A stretch of DNA of 64,000 bases from Nematopogon swammerdamellus (taxonomy: Eukaryota > Arthropoda > Insecta > Lepidoptera > Adelidae). The DNA is taken from contig OX336348.1 in the NCBI GenBank assembly GCA_946902875.1, forward strand, positions 11,371,741-11,435,740, given 5' to 3'. A program made the translations under genes and the position numbers. A model generated the notes under the pieces. That model ran no database searches, was not told where the DNA came from, and worked only from the letters and a program-made list of their open reading frames with translations. Within the stretch, counting starts at the first letter, position 1; the number at the start of each line of letters is the position of its first letter. Of this stretch, positions 22,471 to 33,789 are shown piece after piece.

Positions 22471-23865
22471 AGATTCCATGCTGAATATAGCCTTTAATCT
22501 TGAATATAACGAAACACAAATATGAGCCTGTATCGATTCCTTTTTGACAGCTTCGGTTCTTACTCTGTGGCCGGCGTCGGCGGCGGCCGAAACACTACAT
22601 CTTGCACAGGCTCCTCACTCACAATCTTGATTTTTGTTAGAACAGCTTAGACCTCGGCAACTGTACACATTGTACACGGGTAGTCGCTGGGGAGTGATCG
22701 CAGTGGTAGACTTCGGTCTACCCAAGGTATCGGGCCCGGCCACCAGGATCCATAGACCCGTATTAGCGACCCTTGTACGGGATCGCAGAGGCGTTCAGTC
22801 GTCCAAGGTGTCGGAGTTGGGTACTAGTATCCGTGACGCTTCCCTATGCAGACCACACGGTGGCTACCCTTAAAACTAGCAGTTGGCTACCCTATCCCGC
22901 AACTGGGCGGTGTAACGGGCGTCACTGTTAGAAATAATGTGTGGTAGAGAACTTTTTCTCGACGATTACTCATTAAACGTTGCAAGTCTAACATGAGTAC
23001 TAAGTTGGGGTTTCGGCTCCTCCTCTTAGCTCACGCTGCTGACTCCACTCAGGTCGGTGGGTCAAATGAGAAATGCTACCCTAAACGCTGGGTTGAGTAC
23101 TGCGGGGTTCCGTTAAAAGCCCCAGAATGCTTCGTGCTTTTGCACGGAACACTGGAGTTGGTCTCGCAGGGGTTGTGGTTTAGCGTTGATTCCCTGGTGC
23201 TTCCGTACTTGAGTAGTTAAAGCATCAAACACGGGAATAAGTAGCGAAAGCTGCGAGTGGTGAGCCACTTAGAGCTCCGTAACCAATATGGATAATTGGT
23301 AGACATGCGAATAATGTAGATCGGTATGTCGGTGCAACACACACTTATATGTGGATGTGAGATGGATTTCGTAAGTCCGTCATTCGAGACCGGTGGATCC
23401 CCGGTACAAATTAGGTGGTGGTCTTATGCACTTCCACGCATATACGTAGCTGGTGAAAACAAAAGCCTTTAGGCTAGTACAAAACGCTGAGGCCCTGGGC
23501 GCAGGTTGTGGTTGGATAGGGTGCTGACCCCAGTGGCAGTGAAGGCTTCACCCCCGGCTCTCGACTTCGGTCGGGGGTTCCTTCGGGTGGACGGGTGGTG
23601 GCTCGGATCGGCTGGGGAAAGGTCACAGCCTGTGTTTCCCATGGGATTTTTTCGGAAGAACGGATGTTCGACAGAGCAGCTATGGGGCCTCGATCTGGCA
23701 TACATGATCACTGTACTCGCAAGAGTGCAGGTTGTAGACGTCTGGATTTTGTAACCGGAAGGTTGATATCTCTGGACGTCTATAAACAAAACGTAAATCA
23801 ATAAATGATAGTAAAGAAGGTTGTACACATTGTAGAGCAGCACAGGCCAATTTTAACGCAGCTGC
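22471..23865 (+). other. GC-richer unclassified interval, probably mobile-element leader
   Basis: Differs in composition from the AT-rich surroundings. Short frames (22,634-22,873; 22,993-23,220; 23,506-23,754) show no domain. It ends where the LINE reverse transcriptase begins, so it could be the 5' untranslated part of that or another retrotransposon; I cannot prove continuity. No tRNA or rRNA gene was recognised. Confidence 0.4.
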
Positions 23866-26088
23866 ATCTTTTAGAATGATTTAAAAATGGCAGAGGCTTT
23901 CAATAATTACTTTCTAGAGATTCCGTATAGACTTACAGAAAGTATGAATACGTCAGTTAATGAGTCACTAGAATATCTAGAAAGAAATTGTACGAAACCA
24001 ATCACAACTATAACTACATTCGATCATATATCCATAGACGAAATGAAAAAACATTTCCAACAGACGAAGAACAAAAACACCCCTGATTGTTATAGTATCC
24101 CAGTCAGTATCGTGAAGAAATGCGAAGATCAACTGGTAAATCCTATGACACAAATGTTTAATACCTGTTTGGAATTTGGAGAATTCCCCAAACCACTTAA
24201 AGTAGGTAAGGTTATCCCATTATACAAAAAAGGTGATCATAAAGATTTAAATAATTATAGACCCGTTTGTATACTGCCAGCATTTGCAAAGCTTTTAGAA
24301 ATGGTAATTGCGAACAGACTTACTGCATATTTTGAATCCAACAAACTATTTAGTGATAGTCAGTATGGGTTCAGAAGGGGAAGATCAACTTCCGAAGCCA
24401 TGTATGAGTACGTAAAAAAAGTATGGGGGTCGTTGGACGGGTCGAGGAAAACGGCAGGAGTTTTCTGTGACTTGTCAAAAGCTTTCGACTGCGTTAGACG
24501 CGACATATTGCTGGCAAAATTGCAGTGGTATGGCGTAGGTGGAACCGCTTTGGATATTATCAGTTCGTACTTAACAAACCGAAGTCAAGCTGTGTGGGTT
24601 AACGGAAAAAGCTCAAGCTATAAAGATACGTGTATCGGAGTACCACAAGGATCAGTATTGGGGCCGCTTCTGTTTCTGATATACATTAACGATCTTCCGG
24701 GTCTTAAAGTAGAAGCCTACAAGCCTGTATTGTTTGCTGACGATACGAGTTACATTATAGCTGCAGATTCGATTATCGAAATGGAGGCAAAAGTTAAAAC
24801 TACTATACTGACTGCCACTAAATGGTTTGAGGCGAATGGGATTGTCCTAAATGAAACCAAGACGCATCTTATACACTTTACATGTACAAAGAAGAACCGT
24901 ACCTCCAGTTTTTGTACCGCTCAAGAAGTAATTTCTCTAGGCATAGTAACAGACTGTAATTTATCCTGGACTTGCCACATAGACAAGCTTTGTAAGAAAT
25001 TAGCGTCCTGTATATACGCTTTAAAACAGCTGAAAAAATATACTAGCGTAGGAACGCTTAAATTAGCATATTTTGGATACTTTCATTCCCTAATATCGTA
25101 TGGCATTTTAGTGTGGGGGAATGGGGTGGATATTCAACGTATTCTTATAAAGCAAAAAGCAGCATTAAGAGTTCTGCATGGTGTTCCTCAGAGAGCTTCT
25201 TGTCGTTCACTTTTTAAAGAATCGGAAATTCTAACAGTAGTCGCTCAATATATTCTCAGTTGCTTAGTATATATACACAAAAATCAAACTGAATACCCCT
25301 GTAACTCAGATATTCATTCGTATCCTACAAGAAACAAAGCAAACTTACAACCCATACACTGTCGTTTGGCACGAAGCAAACGGCATACCGATAGCGAAAA
25401 AATAAAACTTTACAACAGTTTGAAATTAGAGACACGCAAACTACCACCTAAATTATTTAAAAATTGTGTAAAAAAGATATTGATCAAAAACCCCCTGTAT
25501 AATATAAGTGAATTTTATAACATTGAAAACATTTAGCAATTTTGAAATTTTGGACTGTACTAATGTACTGAAAGTGTTTAGCGTGTTGAAATAAATTTAA
25601 TTGGGAATATGTTTGACATGTGTATATTTTGACTGTACTTTTGTACTAAATCTGATTTTGTTTTTTGACTACTGGGAATTTTAGGCTAGGTTAGGTTAAA
25701 TTTTATTTGAAAATTTTTTATTATGATAATTTATTCTGTGTTTTGACATTTTTTTTATATTCAGCGTGTTAAATAAATTTAATGGGGAATATGTTTGACA
25801 TATGTATATTTTGACTGTACTTTTGTACTAAATCTGATTTTGTTTTTTGACTACTGGGAATTTATAATAGGCTAGGTTAGATTAAATTTTATTTGAAATT
25901 TTTTTTAAATTTTATTAATTTAGTCTGTGTTTTGACGTTTTTGTTATATTAATTTTATTTGTATTATTAATAATTTTATTATTTTTGACTTTTCCTATAG
26001 TAGAATAATTTTATAAGAAATTGTAAAATTGTACGAAACTACTCCATTGGAAATAAATGATTTGACTTTGACTTTGACTTTGACTTTT
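23866..26088 (+). mobile_element. 5'-truncated LINE with intact reverse transcriptase frame
   Basis: Contains the 549-codon frame at 23,887-25,536, a long AT-rich 3' untranslated region with a tandem duplication of about 186 bases (25,580-25,715 and 25,766-25,895), and a terminal (TTTGAC)n tail at 26,061-26,088. No endonuclease or ORF1 is upstream. Short-repeat tails instead of poly(A) are known for CR1-type and related LINEs. Confidence 0.85.
23887..25536 (+). CDS. Non-LTR reverse transcriptase (endonuclease missing)
   Basis: Reverse transcriptase copying LINE RNA at the target site. Motifs in order: FNNYF at 5-9 (usual linker between endonuclease and RT), KVIPLYKKGD 108-117, NNYRPVCILP 122-131, SQYGFRRGRST 158-168, the first catalytic Asp in FCDLSKAFDC 193-202, GVPQGSVLGPLL 251-262, the catalytic LFADDT 282-287, and thumb segments to FGYFHSLISYGILVWG. 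No stop codon or frameshift over 549 codons, so it is the youngest LINE here. The in-frame TAG at 23,871-23,873 precedes the ATG; the natural protein would begin further upstream with an endonuclease, so this ATG is probably not the original start. Related in motifs to the split LINE at 39-47 kb. Jockey/CR1 group. Confidence 0.9.
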   Translation: MAEAFNNYFLEIPYRLTESMNTSVNESLEYLERNCTKPITTITTFDHISIDEMKKHFQQTKNKNTPDCYSIPVSIVKKCEDQLVNPMTQMFNTCLEFGEFPKPLKVGKVIPLYKKGDHKDLNNYRPVCILPAFAKLLEMVIANRLTAYFESNKLFSDSQYGFRRGRSTSEAMYEYVKKVWGSLDGSRKTAGVFCDLSKAFDCVRRDILLAKLQWYGVGGTALDIISSYLTNRSQAVWVNGKSSSYKDTCIGVPQGSVLGPLLFLIYINDLPGLKVEAYKPVLFADDTSYIIAADSIIEMEAKVKTTILTATKWFEANGIVLNETKTHLIHFTCTKKNRTSSFCTAQEVISLGIVTDCNLSWTCHIDKLCKKLASCIYALKQLKKYTSVGTLKLAYFGYFHSLISYGILVWGNGVDIQRILIKQKAALRVLHGVPQRASCRSLFKESEILTVVAQYILSCLVYIHKNQTEYPCNSDIHSYPTRNKANLQPIHCRLARSKRHTDSEKIKLYNSLKLETRKLPPKLFKNCVKKILIKNPLYNISEFYNIENI

Positions 26089-26089
26089 C

Positions 26090-28540
26090 GAGGGGCTGTT
26101 CACTGGAGAATCGATTCTATGTGAGCATAATTATTTCGTCGATTTTCTTAGGATTCTTGTTATTCTACACTTGAAGGTAATTCTGTTTATTCTGACGGTA
26201 AGAAAAGACAATAATCGAAGAAAAAACTCATAAGAACGCACAGGGATCGTTCTAACCCATGTTCTAACCGTTGCGCGTACTCAGCTGCACGAATATAACT
26301 GATAGGCTAGTCATATCTAACATTAAAATCGCAAACTAACGGCTAGTTCTGATTTTTTTATATGTTGTTAGGACCACTACCAGTAGTGTATATCTAAGTT
26401 TGCAGCTTCGAAAAACCTATGCTAACTTTGCAGCACTCGAAAAACGGCGAAATTTTTGCACTTTTTTTGGTATATTCAGTATAAGCCCTAAACTATGCGT
26501 TTTTTATAAAATATTTCCTACACGTTTTTAAAGTAAACGAAAATTTCAACAATTTGAGATCAGAACCAGCTCTGTAGGTTCAATACTTACCGAGATACAG
26601 CTCTCCAAAAATTTACAATATTTTCCAAAAAATTTAAATTTTAAGATTTGGTCAATTTTCGGCCCCGATATCGGGGAAAGTACTCATTTTACGGGTAAAA
26701 TTATAAGAAAAGATGTTGTAGCTAATGTATATAACTTTAATTTAAGAGCGTTACGTGCAAAATGACAGGCGACGGTGCTGCCACACAAGTAAATAATATA
26801 TATCTCTTAAACAAAGCCATAACTGGAAAAAACAAGCCATGAAGCTGTAGTTGATTTTGATTATGATATTCTGAGATACTGAAAACAGTTTTGTATTGCT
26901 CTGATTATCCATAAACACAATAACGGATTACGGTGGCCATCGTAATCCGTTATTATGATTGTGCATGAACTGAGCAATACAAAACTGTTTTCGGTATCCT
27001 AAAATATCATAATCAAAATCCACTACAGCTTCATGGCTTGTTATTTCCAGTTATGGCTTTGTATATGAGATATACATTATTTACTTGAGTGGCAGCACCG
27101 TCGCCTGTCATTTTGAATGGAACGCTCTTAAGCAAAGAACGATGTCTGTAGACCATATAGTTTACTCACAAATCTTAAAAATAAAAAAAATGGAAAAAAC
27201 TGAATTTTTACAAAGCTCTGTTTAGTTCTCACAAGCGGTTTGAAAGGGAAAACCATGTACATCCACAAGAAATACATATTCAAACTATTGATATTGATTC
27301 AAATTGCTGCAATTTGATATCAGAACCAGCTCTGTAGGACATTTTTTTCCAAAAAAGTGAAATTTTAAGATTTGGTCAATTTTATTTTCGGGGAAAATAC
27401 TCATTTTACAAGAAAGATGTCGTATCAAATGTAATTAGCTTTAATTTAAGCAAAGAACAACGTATGTAGACCATATGGTTTACTCACAAATCTTAAAAAA
27501 AAATGGAAAACTACCTTTATCGCAAATTTGCTCTGTTTAGTTCTCACAATGGTTTGAAAGGAAAAACCGTGTACATCCACAAGAAATATGTATTAAAATA
27601 TTAATTCTGATTCAAATTGTTACAATTTGATATCAGAACCAGCTCAGTAGGTTAAATACTTACCGAGATACAGCTCTCCAAAGATTGACAATGTTTTCCA
27701 AAAAAGTGAAATTTTAAGATTTCGCCAATTTGCGACCGCGATATCGGGGAAAATACTCATTTTACGGGTAAAATTATAAGAAAAAATGTTGTAGCAAATG
27801 TAATTAGCTCTAATTTAAGCAAAAAATTACGTCTGTAGACTATAAAGTTTACTCACAAATCTTAAAAATAAAAAAAATGGAAAAACTACCTTAATCGCAA
27901 ATTTGCTCTGTTTAGGTCTCACAATGGTTTGAAAGGGAAAACAATGTACATCCACAAGAAATATATATTATACTATTAATACTGATTCAATTTGCTACAA
28001 TTTGATATCAGAACCCGCTCTGTAGGTTCAATACTTACCGAGATACAGCTCCCCAAAAAGTTACAATATTTTCCAAAAAAGTGAAATTTTAAGATTTTCT
28101 TTCGACACACTCATATTAAACTCGAACTATTTTATACAAACTCACTTCCATAATTCAACAATTCTAACAATTCTTACCAAAATTAATGTCCTTAATAATG
28201 GCATTGTAATGCAAATATTTTCAATATTAAAACTTTTTATATATATATTTCTTGTGGACGTACATGGTTTTTCTTTTCAAATCATTGTGAGAACTAAACA
28301 GAGCAAATTTGAGAAAAAATCAGTTTTTCCATTTTTTTAACGTTTAAGATTTGTGAGTAAACAATATGGTCCACATACGTCGTTATTTTCTTAAATAGCC
28401 CTTATTTAAGCAAATAACGACGTCCGAACGAAGAAGGACGAACGAAAGAAGACGTAAGAACGCTCTTAAATTAAAGTTAATTACATTTGCTGCAACATTT
28501 TTCTTTTAATTTTACCCGTAAAATGAGTATTTTTACCAGA
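26090..28540. repeat. AT-rich degenerate tandem/inverted repeat region
   Basis: The phrase TCAGAACCAGCTCTGTAGG recurs at 26,561, 27,330, 27,636 and (altered) 28,010, with shared neighbours such as TACCGAGATACAGCTC and ACTCACAAATCTTAAAAA, giving irregular units of 300-390 bases. The final part (about 28,230-28,535) runs inverted: AAATGAGTATTTTTACC mirrors the block at 26,683. No coding frame seen. Confidence 0.75.
26743..27130. repeat. 388-bp near-perfect palindrome
   Basis: Left arm starts TAAGAGCGTTACGTGC and right arm ends with its complement AACGCTCTTA at 27,130. The arms of about 190 bases meet at GGATTACGGTGGCCATCGTAATCC with almost no spacer. Arms differ at a few positions. It could extrude a cruciform. 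Non-coding; no helicase neighbour, unlike the other fold-backs. Confidence 0.88.
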
Positions 28541-28820
28541 CTACGGCGAAGCAAAAAGGAGGGTTATGTGTTTGACCGGTATGTATGTATGTATGTATGT
28601 ATGTATGTATGTATGTATGTATGTTCATCTGTTCCCTCATAACTTCTAAACTACTTATCATAATTTGACTAATGGGATACCGTTGAAAGCATCTTGATCG
28701 TCCGCTGGTTATAGACTATGTGACGTGACATAAAATTGACTATGGCGCCCTCTAGATGACAAAAAGTCATGATGTAAAAAAAATCTTTTTCTTAATGATG
28801 CCGTGTTGGGAACACATTTA
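28540..28820 (-). repeat. Repeat family A, TATG end fragment
   Basis: ACTACGGCGAAGCAAAAAGG, a TATG tract at 28,580-28,624 and a tail matching 665-885 (CCCTCATAACTTC, ACTATGGCGCCCTCTA). It continues beyond the inserted fold-back element at 31,118-31,230, which matches 886-994. Confidence 0.8.
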
Positions 28821-29366
28821 AAAAAATAGGTAAAAAAACTTTTAAGTTAAACGGTTTTATTAAAAAAAAAATAAAAAAAAAACAGCTGTACAAAAAACTA
28901 GAAAATATTATGGACACAAGTCTGGGCCTTCTTAAGATTTTACGTCTGGGTAAGAAATCGTGCAATACTAGCGTGCTGTCTTCTCATGTCGGATGCCAAA
29001 GGGCACATTGTGTCGCTGCGTCAGCGGAATAAGTAATAAATTGAGACTTTTAACAGACTAATATAAAAACGTGGGGCGCATGTTATTTATTACGCATATT
29101 ATACGCCCCACGTTTTTATATTAGTCTGTTAAAAGTCTCAATTTATTACTTATTCCGCTGACGCAGCGACACAAGGTGCCCTTTGGCATCCGACATGAGA
29201 AGACAGCACGCTAGTATTGCACGATTTCTTACCCAGACGTAAAATCTTAAGAAGGCCCAGACTTGTGTCCTTATTATTTTCTAGTTTTTTGTACAGCTGT
29301 TTTTTTTCTAGTTTTTTTATTTTTAATAAAACCGTTCAACTTAAAAGTTTTTTTACCTATTTTTTT
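28821..29366. repeat. Fold-back terminus: palindrome with ~259-bp arms
   Basis: Left arm 28,821-29,078 and right arm 29,104-29,366 are complementary from the AAATAGGTAAAAAAAC tip to the hinge ACGTGGGGCG/CGCCCCACGT, with a 25-base spacer that reads GTATAATATGCG from the helicase side. A few indels lie in the A-runs. The spacer keeps the same orientation relative to the helicase in copies 2, 3 and 4. Confidence 0.92.
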
Positions 29367-29400
29367 ATTTACTCGTTTTTAGCTTGATTTTTGGCTCGTA

Positions 29401-29790
29401 TCATTCATTACGTAAACTCGTCATCCTTTCCAACTCTCTCATTGCATCTTTCTTACTCGGTTTCTTACCTGTCAATTACTTACAATCAAGCTCCTCAATA
29501 CATAACCCTTCTAAAGACTTTACGCGACTCAATGCAACATACGCTTGACCCTCCTCAAATAGTCTGGAGCCCAAATACACGACAGCACGGTCAACACTAC
29601 TGCCCTGCATTTTATGGACAGTGGAGGCCCATGACAAAATTATCGGTAACATCCGTCTCTCAGCTGTTCCATAATTAAACTTTGCTGGAAACTGTATGGC
29701 TTTACGATGGATAAGGTGTCCGCCGTCTCTTTCAAAATCAATTTGAACAGATGGTATGTCTGTTTCATACTTTTGCGTTCGACAAGTATG
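29401..29790 (-). pseudogene. PIF1-like helicase, C-terminal fragment (copy 2)
   Basis: Minus-strand frame with [52 protein letters not shown] and [18 protein letters not shown]. After LDCK a TAA replaces the codon before LTGKKPS; the rest continues in frame to TGA at 29,401-29,403. Motifs V and VI of PIF1/RecD-type helicases are intact and everything upstream is missing. The reading frame runs back into the last 130-bp unit, where RVSHT joins CRTQ. Copy 4 carries a stop at the same place, so the two descend from an already inactive copy. Confidence 0.87.
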
Positions 29791-30953
29791 GGACACTCGT
29801 CCAAACAAACGAAATGAGCCCAAACTCGAGGGGGTTACTAGTAACGGTTGACGAGTTCCACTGTACACCTCCTGACTCCATCATCAGACCCTCGTCACCA
29901 AGTGTATTGGTAGAAGTATGGGACACTCGTCCAAACCAACCATATGAGCCCCTAACTCGAGGGGGTTACTAGTAACGGTTGAAGAGTTCCACTGTACACC
30001 TCCTGACTCTGTCATCAGACCCTCGTCACCAAGTGTATTGGTAGAAGAATGGGATAGGACACTCGTTCAAACAAACCAAATGAGCCCAAACTCAAGGGGG
30101 TTACTAGTAAAGGTTGAAGAGTTCAACTGTACACTTCTTGACTCCATCATCAGACCCTCGTCACAAAGTGTATTGGTAGAAGTATGGGACACTCGTCCAA
30201 ACCAACCAAATGAGCCCAAACTCGAGGGGGTTACTAGTAACGGTTGAAGAGTTCCACTGTACACCTCCTGACTCTATCATCAGACCCTCGTCACCAAGTG
30301 TATTGGTAGAAGTATGAGATAGGACACTCGTTTAAACAAACCAAATGAGCCCAAACTCAAGGGAGCTACTAGTAAAGGTTGAAGAATTCAACTGTACACC
30401 TCCTGACTCCATCATCAGACCCTCGTCACCAAGTGTATTGGTAGAAGTATGGGACACTCGTCCAAACCAACCAAATGAGCCCAAACTCGAGGGGATTACT
30501 AGTAACGGTTGAAGAGTTCCACTGTACACCTCCTGACTTCATCATCAGACCCTCGCCACCAAGTGTATTGGTAAAAGTATGGGACACTCGTCCAAACCAA
30601 CCATATGAGCCCAAACTCGAGGGGGTTGCTAGTAACGGTTGAAGAGTTCCACTGTACACCTCCTGACTCCATCATCAGACCCTCGTCACCAAGTGTATTG
30701 GTAGAAGTATGGGACACTCTTCCAAACCAACCATATGAGCCCAAACTCGAGGGGGTTACTAGTAACGGTTGAAGAGTTCCACTGTCCACCTCCTGACTCC
30801 ATCATCAGACCCTCGTCACCAAATGTATTGGTAGAAGTATGGAACACTCGTTCAAGCCAACCATATGAGCCCAAACACGAGGGGGTTACTAGTAACGGTT
30901 GAAGAGTTCCACTGTCCGCCTCCTGACTCCATCATCAGACCCTCGTTACCAAG
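29785..30953 (-). repeat. 130-bp tandem repeat array, ~9 units (copy 2)
   Basis: Same unit as at 14-21.8 kb, on the opposite strand. Two units (near 30,040 and 30,310) carry a six-base insertion giving GGGATAGGACACTCG or GAGATAGGACACTCG; the same insertion occurs at about 52,515 in copy 4. Confidence 0.95.
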
Positions 30954-31117
30954 TTAAAATTATCATAATATTGTATTGTCACGAGAACTCAATGTGTGTG
31001 CAAAGTTTCATAAAAATCGGTTCAGTAGAAGTAGTTGAAAAAGTTGTCGCAAGATTTGAAACAAAGATAGTAACAAAGAAACAAATATACGGAGTCAAGC
31101 TAAATAAAACCGTTTAA

Positions 31118-31230
31118 AAAATATATATATTGTTAGCTGGTGCCTTCGGATTTGCTTGCATGTACCCGATAATTGGGAATAATTTCTATAAAATCTGGCC
31201 TCACTCCAAACCTACCCAAAAAAAAATACA
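31118..31230 (-). repeat. Repeat family A, remainder after the fold-back insertion
   Basis: Continues the 28,540-28,820 segment; matches 890-994 including TTGCTTGCATG and CCGATAATTGGGAATAATTTC. Confidence 0.85.
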
Positions 31231-32854
31231 TCCTACTAATATTATAAACGCTAAAGTTTGTGAATGAGTTGCGTTCAGGAAGACGATAAACCTACTCAAA
31301 GAAAGTAAGTAACTAAGGGCGAGGCCGAAGGCCGAGCTGCGTTCAGGAATTAGATAAACCTTCTTAAAGACAGTGAGTAACTGAGGGCGAGGCCGAAGGC
31401 CGAGCTGCGTTCGGGAAGACTATAAACCTTCTCGAAGAAAGTAAGTAACAAAGGGCGTGGCGGAAGGCCGAGCTTCGTTCAAGAAGAGGATAACCTTTTC
31501 GAAGAAAGTTAGTAATAGAGGGCCGGTCCGAAGGCCGAGCTGCGTTTAGGAAGACCATAAACCTTCTCAAAGAAAGTAAGTAACTAAGGGCGAGGCCGAA
31601 GGCCCAGCTGCGTTCGGGAACACTATAAACCTTCTCGAAGAAAGTAAGTAACTAAGGGCGAGGCCGAAGGCCGAGCTGCGTTCGGAAAGACTATAAATCT
31701 TCTCGAAGACAGCAAGTAACTACGGGCGAGGCCGAAGGCCGAGATGCGTTCAGGAAGAGGATAATCCTTTTCGAAAAAAAGTAAGTAGCAAAGAAGTTAC
31801 TTTCTTCGAGAAGATTTATGGTCTTCCTAAACGCAGCTCGGCCTTCGGACTCGCCCTCTGTTACTTACTTTCTTAGAAAAGGTTATCCTCTTCCTGAACG
31901 CAGCTCGGTCTTCCGCCTCGCCCTTTGTTACTTACTTTCTTAAAGATGGTGTATGCTCTTCCTCAACGCAGCTCGGCCTTCGGACTCGCCCTTTGTTACT
32001 TACTTTCTTAAGATGGTTTATCCTCTTCCTGACCGCAGCTTGGCCTTCGGCCTCGCCCATAGTTACTTACTGTCTTCGAGAAAGTTTATCCTCTTCCTGA
32101 ACGCAGCTCGGCCTTCCGCTTCGCCCTTTTTTACTTACTTTCTTAAAGATGGTTTATCCTCTTCCCGAATGCAGCTCGGCCTTCGGCCTCGCCCTTTGTT
32201 ACTTACTTTCTTAAGATGGTTTATCCTCTTCCTGACCGCAGCTCGGCCTTCGGCCTCGCCCATAGTTAATTATTGTCTTCGAGAAAGTTTATCGTCTTCC
32301 TGAACGGATCTCGGCCTTCGGCCTCGCCCTTTGTTACTTAGTTTCTTCTAGAAGGTTTAGTATTCATGAACGCAGCTCGGCCTTCAGCCTCACCCTTTGT
32401 TACTTACTTTCTTAAAGATGGTTTATCTTCTTCCTGAACGCAGCTCGGCTTTCGGCCTCACCCATAGTTACTTACTGTCTTCGAAAAAGTTTATCGTCGT
32501 CCTGAACGCAGCTCGGCCTTCGGCCTCGCCCTTTGTTACTTACTTTCTTCGAGAAGGTTTAGTCTTTCCGAACGCAGCTCGGCCTTCGGCCTCGCCCTTA
32601 GTTATTCATTTACTTCAAGAAGGTTTATAGTCTTCCTAAACGCAGCTCGGCCTTCGGCCTCGCCCTTAGTTGTTTATTTACTTCAAGAAGGTTTATAATC
32701 TTTCTGAACGCAGCTCGGCCTTCGGCCTCGCCATCAGTTACTTACTTTCTTCGAGACGGTTTATCGTTTACCTGGAACCCAGTCTGCCCTTAGTTACTAA
32801 CTTCTTCCTTTAAAGTACGAATTTCACGCGAGCGAAGCCGCGGGCAAAAGCTAG
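31231..32854 (+). mobile_element. Complete minisatellite Helitron
   Basis: 5' TC at 31,231 with CTACTAATATTATAAACGC; 3' hairpin and CTAG at 32,851-32,854 followed by T. It is inserted at the same point of family A as the Helitron at 995. The interior has about 22 ~68-bp units: minus-oriented to about 31,790, plus-oriented afterwards, with the turn at GCAAAGAAGTTACTTTC. No coding capacity. Confidence 0.88.
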
Positions 32855-33789
32855 TATATAATAAATACGTATTTCAATATGGACACACGTTAAAATTATA
32901 AAACAATAAAACCTAAACAAACAAAACATGTAAAACGGCTCTGCATCTGGGGGCACGGCAGTGCCCCCGCCGAGTCGAGCAAACACGGCCGTACCATACT
33001 TTTCTTGAAGCAACTAAGGGTATTTTTGGCCTCCCTGTATCTTTGTTGTGGATAGAGATAAACACCTGTAATTTTAGTTACCAAGAGTACTTACCAAACC
33101 TAGCTATACCCCCAAATTATACGTTTTATCGCCAGTCAAAGTTCCGATTTTTACTGACTCACTCACTCACTCACTCATCGATCATAAAAATTCTAAGGTA
33201 CTTCTAGCAGACCTACGAACTTGACATTTTGTATTCAGATCATGTTTAGCCCACAACGAAAGGAAAAACTAAAACATCCTAAAATTTAAGCCCCGTTTTT
33301 TTTTTGTTGGGTAAACTTACCTTTCCATACAAAGTCTATGACAAATAATTTTGTCAGTTGCATAAAGTACACACACCTACACACACACCACACGCCGTAT
33401 CCCGACATTCGGGGTAAACAGAGCAATCGGTGTTGTGCTACAAGTATTCTGGTAAATTACAGCACAACACCGACCACCACGTTTATAGCAAAGTGTTCGG
33501 ACAAGATAACTCAGATCAGGCAGCAAGTAATAAATAAGGCATGAAGGCCCGTCTGCTGGATGAGTCGGTGGAAAGACCGTGCCAAAGTGAGAGGTGGCTA
33601 TCCTGTCGCCCTTATGCGAGTAAACATACCTTTCCATACAAAGTCTATGACAAATAATTTTGTCAGTTGCATAAGTACACATACATATACATACCACACG
33701 CCGTATCCACAAAGTATCTAAACAAATATACGAAGTCAAACTAAAAAATAAAACCGTTTAAGAACCGAATAAAACCGTTTTGTAGGTTC
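32855..33789. repeat. Mixed interspersed repeats, non-coding
   Basis: Contains a stem GGGGGCACGGCAGTGCCCCC (32,949-32,968), an (ACTC)n tract (33,158-33,178), and a ~90-base direct repeat starting TAAACTTACCTTTCC (33,311) and TAAACATACCTTTCC (33,624). The block CCCGACATTCGGGGTAA to CACAACACCGACCACCAC (33,401-33,480) recurs at 38,236-38,320. No gene seen. Confidence 0.6.

Larger units (their letters stand above)
28821..31117 (-). mobile_element. Helicase/satellite/fold-back element, copy 2 (complete architecture)
   Basis: On the minus strand: 5' tip at 31,117 (TTAAACGGTTTTATTTAGC), conserved end to 30,955, about nine 130-bp units (30,953-29,785), helicase C-terminus to 29,401, then the full palindrome 29,366-28,821. 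It interrupts repeat family A: left flank AACACATTT and right flank ATATATATTGTTAGCTGG match an uninterrupted version at 880-910. The inserted unit is about 2.3 kb. Confidence 0.88.

Noticed and set aside
22634..23220. Two frames of 75-79 codons as host exons
   Set aside because: No domain, no convincing splice sites, and located in a GC-rich block typical of retrotransposon leaders.
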